From Trichodesmium sp. MAG_R04 (lineage in GTDB: Bacteria; Cyanobacteriota; Cyanobacteriia; Cyanobacteriales; Microcoleaceae), in NCBI GenBank assembly GCA_023356515.1, contig JAKQYG010000146.1, positions 1-8,789 on the forward strand: 8,789 nt of DNA, given 5' to 3'. The position numbers and the translations under genes were made by a program. This document shows positions 6,053-8,789 of the stretch, in pieces. The notes below the pieces were generated by a model, which ran no database searches, was not told where the DNA came from, and worked only from the letters and a program-made list of their open reading frames with translations. Within the stretch, counting starts at the first letter, position 1, and every line of letters starts with the position of its first letter.

Positions 6053-6179
6053 GGGCTCGAAAAAGGTGCCTAATTTTTAGTTTAAATGTTAGTCTAATGG
6101 GGTTGAAAATAGCATAACAATCAAGGGAAAAGGGTTTAGGGGTAGGTCCCCTACTTCCCCATTTACACAACTAAATTAG

Positions 6180-6421
6180 AGAAAAAGGTCTATAATAATA
6201 GTTGTTGACCAGGAATTGTACGTCAAAAATGTAAAATATGAAAGAAACAACTCCTCTAATGCCATGCCTTCTTGCTTTGCTTTTAAAAATGGTGTAAAAA
6301 GTTTGATAATTTTTGGAAAAACCAACCTGAAGAAACTTGGTTTAGTTATTATTTAAGGAGAATGCTTGCTGAGGGTGAAAGAAATAACATATCTCAGATG
6401 GCCAATAACTCTATTGAGTAG
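6180..6421 (+). pseudogene. Possible C-terminal remnant of an unrecognised protein, frameshifted
   Basis: Two overlapping open stretches join into one protein-like end. The first (from 6180, after an in-frame TAG) includes NAMPSCFAFKNGVK. The second (6287-6421) reads KKFDNFWKNQPEETWFSYY, then LRRMLAEGERNNI, and ends at TAG 6419-6421. The two registers meet at the A5 run 6296-6300, where one extra A would fuse them. Composition of the second part (several W, Y, F, charged helices) is more protein-like than random AT-rich DNA. No start codon, ribosome site or family could be assigned, so it may be chance. Confidence 0.3.
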
Positions 6422-6488
6422 TAAAAACTTAACTGAATAAACAAAATTTTCCTAATGGATCGACTAAAGAAATTCTGCAATAAAACTT

Positions 6489-7403
6489 ATGTTGCTTAAA
6501 AAAAATCAATTCACAATTATATTCTGGGGTGTTAGAGGTAGTATCGCCTGTCCCGGTACAGAAACAGTAAGATATGGAGGCAACACACCTTGTTTAGAAA
6601 TGCGAGTTGGTGGACATCGCCTCATCTTTGATGGTGGTACTGGTTTAAGAGTTTTGGGCCAATCTCTTCTCTCTCAAATGCCAGTAGATGCCCATATGTT
6701 ATTTACTCATACACACTGGGACCATATTCAAGGTTTTCCCTTTTTTGCGCCTGCCTTTGTTAAAAATAATCGTTTCCATATATATGGGCCAATTGCTCCT
6801 AATGGATCTACTATTAAACAAAGACTTAATGATCAAATGCTCAACCCTAATTTTCCCGTACCTCTGCAAATAATGGGTGCTGAACTCAACTTCTTTGATC
6901 TGGAAATAGGTCGGCCAATTCAAATCAATGATGTACTTATAGAAAATGCTTTGCTTAATCATCCAGGAGAAGCAATAGGATATCGTATAAATTGGCAAGG
7001 ATATTCTGCTGCTTATGTTTCTGACACAGAACATTTTCCAGATCGCCTTGACGAAAATGTTTTGTTTTTGGCTCGTCGAGCAGATGTTTTAATCTATGAT
7101 GCAACCTATACAGATGAAGAATATTACTCGGAAAAGTCTGGTAAGATAGGTTGGGGTCACTCAACTTGGCAGGAAGCTATAAAAATTGCTCAAACAGCTC
7201 AAGTCAAAAAATTAGTAATTTTTCATCATGACCCTCTGCACAATGATGATTTTTTAGATAAGGTGGGAGAACAAGTGGCAGAAAAATTTCCTAATAGTTT
7301 GATGGCAAGAGAAGGTTTATCAATTCAATTGATGCCTGCTTTCAATGGTCCAGAGAATAATTCAGAGGTAAATACTGCAAAAGAAGTTAAAATGTCTGCC
7401 TAA
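6489..7403 (+). CDS. Metallo-beta-lactamase-fold hydrolase (GVRGS type)
   Basis: 304 residues. The N-terminus has the signature GVRGSIACPGTETVRYGGNT (14-33) of an MBL-fold subgroup that includes predicted phosphodiesterases. The dinuclear metal site is complete: THTHWDH (73-79) supplies H74, H76, D78 and H79, followed by H158 in LNHPGE, D179 in VSDTEH and a C-terminal H246 in IFHHDP; D204 in IYDATY and H224 in WGHST are also typical. Members are soluble cytoplasmic hydrolases; the substrate here is unknown, and cyclic nucleotide, RNA or small phosphodiester substrates cannot be told apart. The tail after about 285 is polar and probably disordered. The ATG at 6489 is the first start after an in-frame TAA about 24 bases upstream, and no clear ribosome site precedes it. 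RibF follows 87 bases downstream in the same direction, with a hairpin between, so joint transcription is possible but not certain. Confidence 0.9.
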   Translation: MLLKKNQFTIIFWGVRGSIACPGTETVRYGGNTPCLEMRVGGHRLIFDGGTGLRVLGQSLLSQMPVDAHMLFTHTHWDHIQGFPFFAPAFVKNNRFHIYGPIAPNGSTIKQRLNDQMLNPNFPVPLQIMGAELNFFDLEIGRPIQINDVLIENALLNHPGEAIGYRINWQGYSAAYVSDTEHFPDRLDENVLFLARRADVLIYDATYTDEEYYSEKSGKIGWGHSTWQEAIKIAQTAQVKKLVIFHHDPLHNDDFLDKVGEQVAEKFPNSLMAREGLSIQLMPAFNGPENNSEVNTAKEVKMSA

Positions 7404-7406
7404 TTG

Positions 7407-7436
7407 AAGTTTTGTTAGTTTTCTAATAAAAAACTT
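7407..7436 (+). terminator. Hairpin between the hydrolase and ribF, possible terminator or mRNA-end stabiliser
   Basis: AAGTTTTGTTAG (7407-7418), loop TTTT and CTAAT-aa-AAAACTT (7423-7436) form 12 pairs (one G-U) with a two-base bulge, starting 4 bases after the hydrolase stop. It is AT-rich and followed by AGAAGAG rather than a T-run, so it may only partly terminate or may protect the 3' end. Confidence 0.4.
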
Positions 7437-7490
7437 AGAAGAGTAGATTAAATCTGGTAAAAGATGACTAAATTAATAAAAATATAAGGT

Positions 7491-8588
7491 GTGTGGATAA
7501 CTTCTTCTCTAGCTACAGTTCTAACTCCAACAGCAGTTGCCTTGGGAAACTTTGATGGTTTACATCGAGGACATAGGCAAGTAATGGAACCAATTTTCAA
7601 CTTCAAAGATATAGCAAACTTAATTTATATTTACCCGTCAGAATCATCAACAAATAAAGAAGCAGATAAAGTCACAAAGCTTGAAGTGTGGCATCAAGAT
7701 TTAAAATTATCATCATCGCATTTTGAACATGAATTGGGCAAACATAATCATTACCGAAAACAAAAAATTTATTCCACTATTGTTACTTTTAATCCTCATC
7801 CCCAAGAGTTTTTTAGTGGAAAACAAAAAAAGTTGTTGACTCCACTAGAAGAAAAATTAGCTATTTTTAAATTTATGGGAGTTGAACAAGTAGTATTATT
7901 GCCATTTGATCGAGAATTGGCAGATTTAACTCCCAATGAGTTTGTAGAAGAGATTTTAGTCAGACGCTTACAAGCACATCAAATAAGCATAGGATATGAT
8001 TTTTGTTTTGGACGAAGAAGGTCAGGAAAAGCCAAAGATTTACAGGCGATCGCTGCTAACTATAATATAGATGTCACAATTGTACCTCTATACATTTGTG
8101 AAAATGGAGAACGTATTAGTAGCTCTATAATTCGTCAAGCTTTAGAACAAGGAGACCTAGAGAAATCAAATCGTTTATTAGGTCGCTGCTACAGCATAAT
8201 TGGTAAAGTAGTGCATGGGCAACAATTAGGTAGAACTTTAGGATTTCCTACAGCAAATCTTCAGCTACCACCACAAAAATTTTTGCCTCGTTTTGGAGTT
8301 TATGCTGTAAAAGTCTATGTTTCTCCACAAAAACAACCTCAAGAAAGATTTTTTGCTGATCGCCCTTACCTAGGGGTAATGAATGTTGGTTGTCGCCCTA
8401 CATTAAATGGCTTATATCCAATTGTTGAAATTCACTTATTAGATTGGTCTCAAGATTTATATGGTCAAACTTTAACTGTAAATTTGATAGAGTTTTTGCG
8501 GCCTGAACAAAAATTTGCTTCCTTAGATTTACTGAAAGCTCAAATACATGAAGATTGCAGAATAGCCAGAAGTATACTTAAAAATTAA
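7491..8588 (+). CDS. ribF: Bifunctional riboflavin kinase / FMN adenylyltransferase (FAD synthetase)
   Basis: 365 residues. The enzyme phosphorylates riboflavin to FMN and adenylates FMN to FAD in the cytoplasm. The N-terminal nucleotidyltransferase domain shows GNFDGLHRGH (19-28), the NPHP motif (101-104) and RISSSIIR (208-215). The C-terminal riboflavin kinase domain shows VVHGQQLGRTLGFPTANL (240-257) with the PTAN nucleotide/Mg site, GVYAV (269-273), NVGCRPT and the catalytic glutamate E313 in VEIHLLDW. At 365 residues it exceeds the usual 300-315 because a hydrophilic insert (about 36-92, ending SSHFEHELGKHNHYRKQK) lies between the first helix and the YSTIVTFNPHP strand. GTG at 7491 is the only plausible start: an in-frame TAA lies six bases upstream, and the next candidates fall inside the GNFDG motif. 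The N-terminus MWITSSL matches what I recall of cyanobacterial homologues. The only AAGG (7486-7489) is one base before GTG, too close for standard pairing, so initiation is unusual. Confidence 0.96.
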   Translation: MWITSSLATVLTPTAVALGNFDGLHRGHRQVMEPIFNFKDIANLIYIYPSESSTNKEADKVTKLEVWHQDLKLSSSHFEHELGKHNHYRKQKIYSTIVTFNPHPQEFFSGKQKKLLTPLEEKLAIFKFMGVEQVVLLPFDRELADLTPNEFVEEILVRRLQAHQISIGYDFCFGRRRSGKAKDLQAIAANYNIDVTIVPLYICENGERISSSIIRQALEQGDLEKSNRLLGRCYSIIGKVVHGQQLGRTLGFPTANLQLPPQKFLPRFGVYAVKVYVSPQKQPQERFFADRPYLGVMNVGCRPTLNGLYPIVEIHLLDWSQDLYGQTLTVNLIEFLRPEQKFASLDLLKAQIHEDCRIARSILKN

Positions 8589-8640
8589 ACTATATAATGA
8601 TTATTTATTGACTGAAAGAAGATAGCACTCTTAATATGAC

Positions 8641-8652
8641 AGGACTTACGCA
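8641..8652. repeat. AGGACTTACGCA motif, possible end of a mobile element
   Basis: This 12-mer resembles sequences I recall at ends of cyanobacterial insertion sequences and miniature elements. It lies 52 bases after the ribF stop, and the arms of the hairpin at 4142-4177 share GGACTTA. If it is a terminal repeat, the element would continue past the right edge. The following 137 bases hold no recognisable gene; a minus-strand piece ending DDIVRLYGT is too short to call. Confidence 0.3.
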
Positions 8653-8789
8653 AAATATGAAAATATACACTATAGTCATTACAATTAAGTTCCGTACAGT
8701 CTAACAATGTCATCCAGTGTTGTTTCTGGTATGCTGTAAGCCATAATCCAAAAAGTTAATTCTTCCCCCTATTCTACTGCTGGTTCTTA

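Larger units (their letters stand above)
5866..6488. other. 623-bp intergenic stretch with inverted repeats and coding debris
   Basis: No intact gene was recognised between the lipoprotein and hydrolase genes. It contains the post-stop hairpin (5867-5893), a 12-bp inverted repeat with a T-run (5966-6052), a G/C-rich patch with a short GTAGG/CCTAC stem near 6138-6152, and a likely gene remnant (6180-6421). No reliable promoter for the hydrolase gene was found. Confidence 0.55.

Noticed and set aside
5952..6170. 72-codon open stretch on the minus strand
   Set aside because: It runs through the 12-bp inverted repeat and has no ribosome site or family resemblance; the composition looks like translated noncoding DNA.
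6206..6240. TTGACC as a -35 box before the hydrolase gene
   Set aside because: The nearest acceptable -10 (TAAAAT) is about 21 bases away, outside the usual 16-18 spacing, and the hydrolase start is more than 200 bases downstream.
6362..6421. 19-residue ORF starting at ATG 6362 behind AAGGAG
   Set aside because: The ribosome site is only one base from the ATG, and the same register extends upstream as a larger start-less remnant, so the ATG is probably internal.
6688..7164. Three overlapping open stretches (6688-6873 plus; 6699-7034 and 6955-7164 minus) inside the hydrolase gene
   Set aside because: All are shadows of the MBL-fold reading frame, which carries the complete metal-binding motifs.
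1..8789. CRISPR array, tRNA or rRNA genes
   Set aside because: No regularly spaced direct repeats, cloverleaf with an anticodon arm, or conserved rRNA segments were seen on either strand.

Overview
The window reads as chromosomal DNA from an AT-rich cyanobacterium. Five copies of the octamer GCGATCGC (HIP1) lie in it, and the recognisable proteins (cysteine desulfurase, bifunctional RibF, prohibitin, a GVRGS-type metallo-hydrolase) are of cyanobacterial type. Recognisable genes cover only about two thirds of the bases. Together with a decayed insertion sequence and short coding remnants, this suggests a gene-sparse filamentous or colonial lineage of the Trichodesmium/Okeania sort. That last step is inference from texture only.

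Layout: the left half is transcribed leftward. From the centre outward there is a small zinc-ribbon protein (3141-3539), a NifS/IscS-type cysteine desulfurase (1641-2831), a dead IS1-family element (826-1646), and a prohibitin/SPFH membrane protein that starts with TTG at 698 and runs off the left edge. The IS sits exactly at the 3' end of the cysteine desulfurase gene, and its terminal inverted repeat supplies that gene's stop codon.

The right half is transcribed rightward. It holds a lipoprotein nuclease candidate with two HKD (phospholipase D) motifs, an EF-hand loop and a C-terminal ComEA-like helix-hairpin-helix region (4228-5865), a metallo-beta-lactamase-fold hydrolase (6489-7403), and RibF (7491-8588). 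The divergent centre (3540-4227) and the 5866-6488 gap have no intact gene but contain several inverted repeats and short open stretches that look like coding remnants.

The genes do not form one pathway. Cysteine desulfurase (sulfur mobilisation) and RibF (FMN/FAD synthesis) are housekeeping; prohibitin is a membrane scaffold. The most unusual protein is the lipoprotein, whose domain order suggests a membrane-anchored, DNA-binding, possibly calcium-dependent nuclease outside the cytoplasm. No CRISPR array, tRNA, rRNA or complete phage module was seen.
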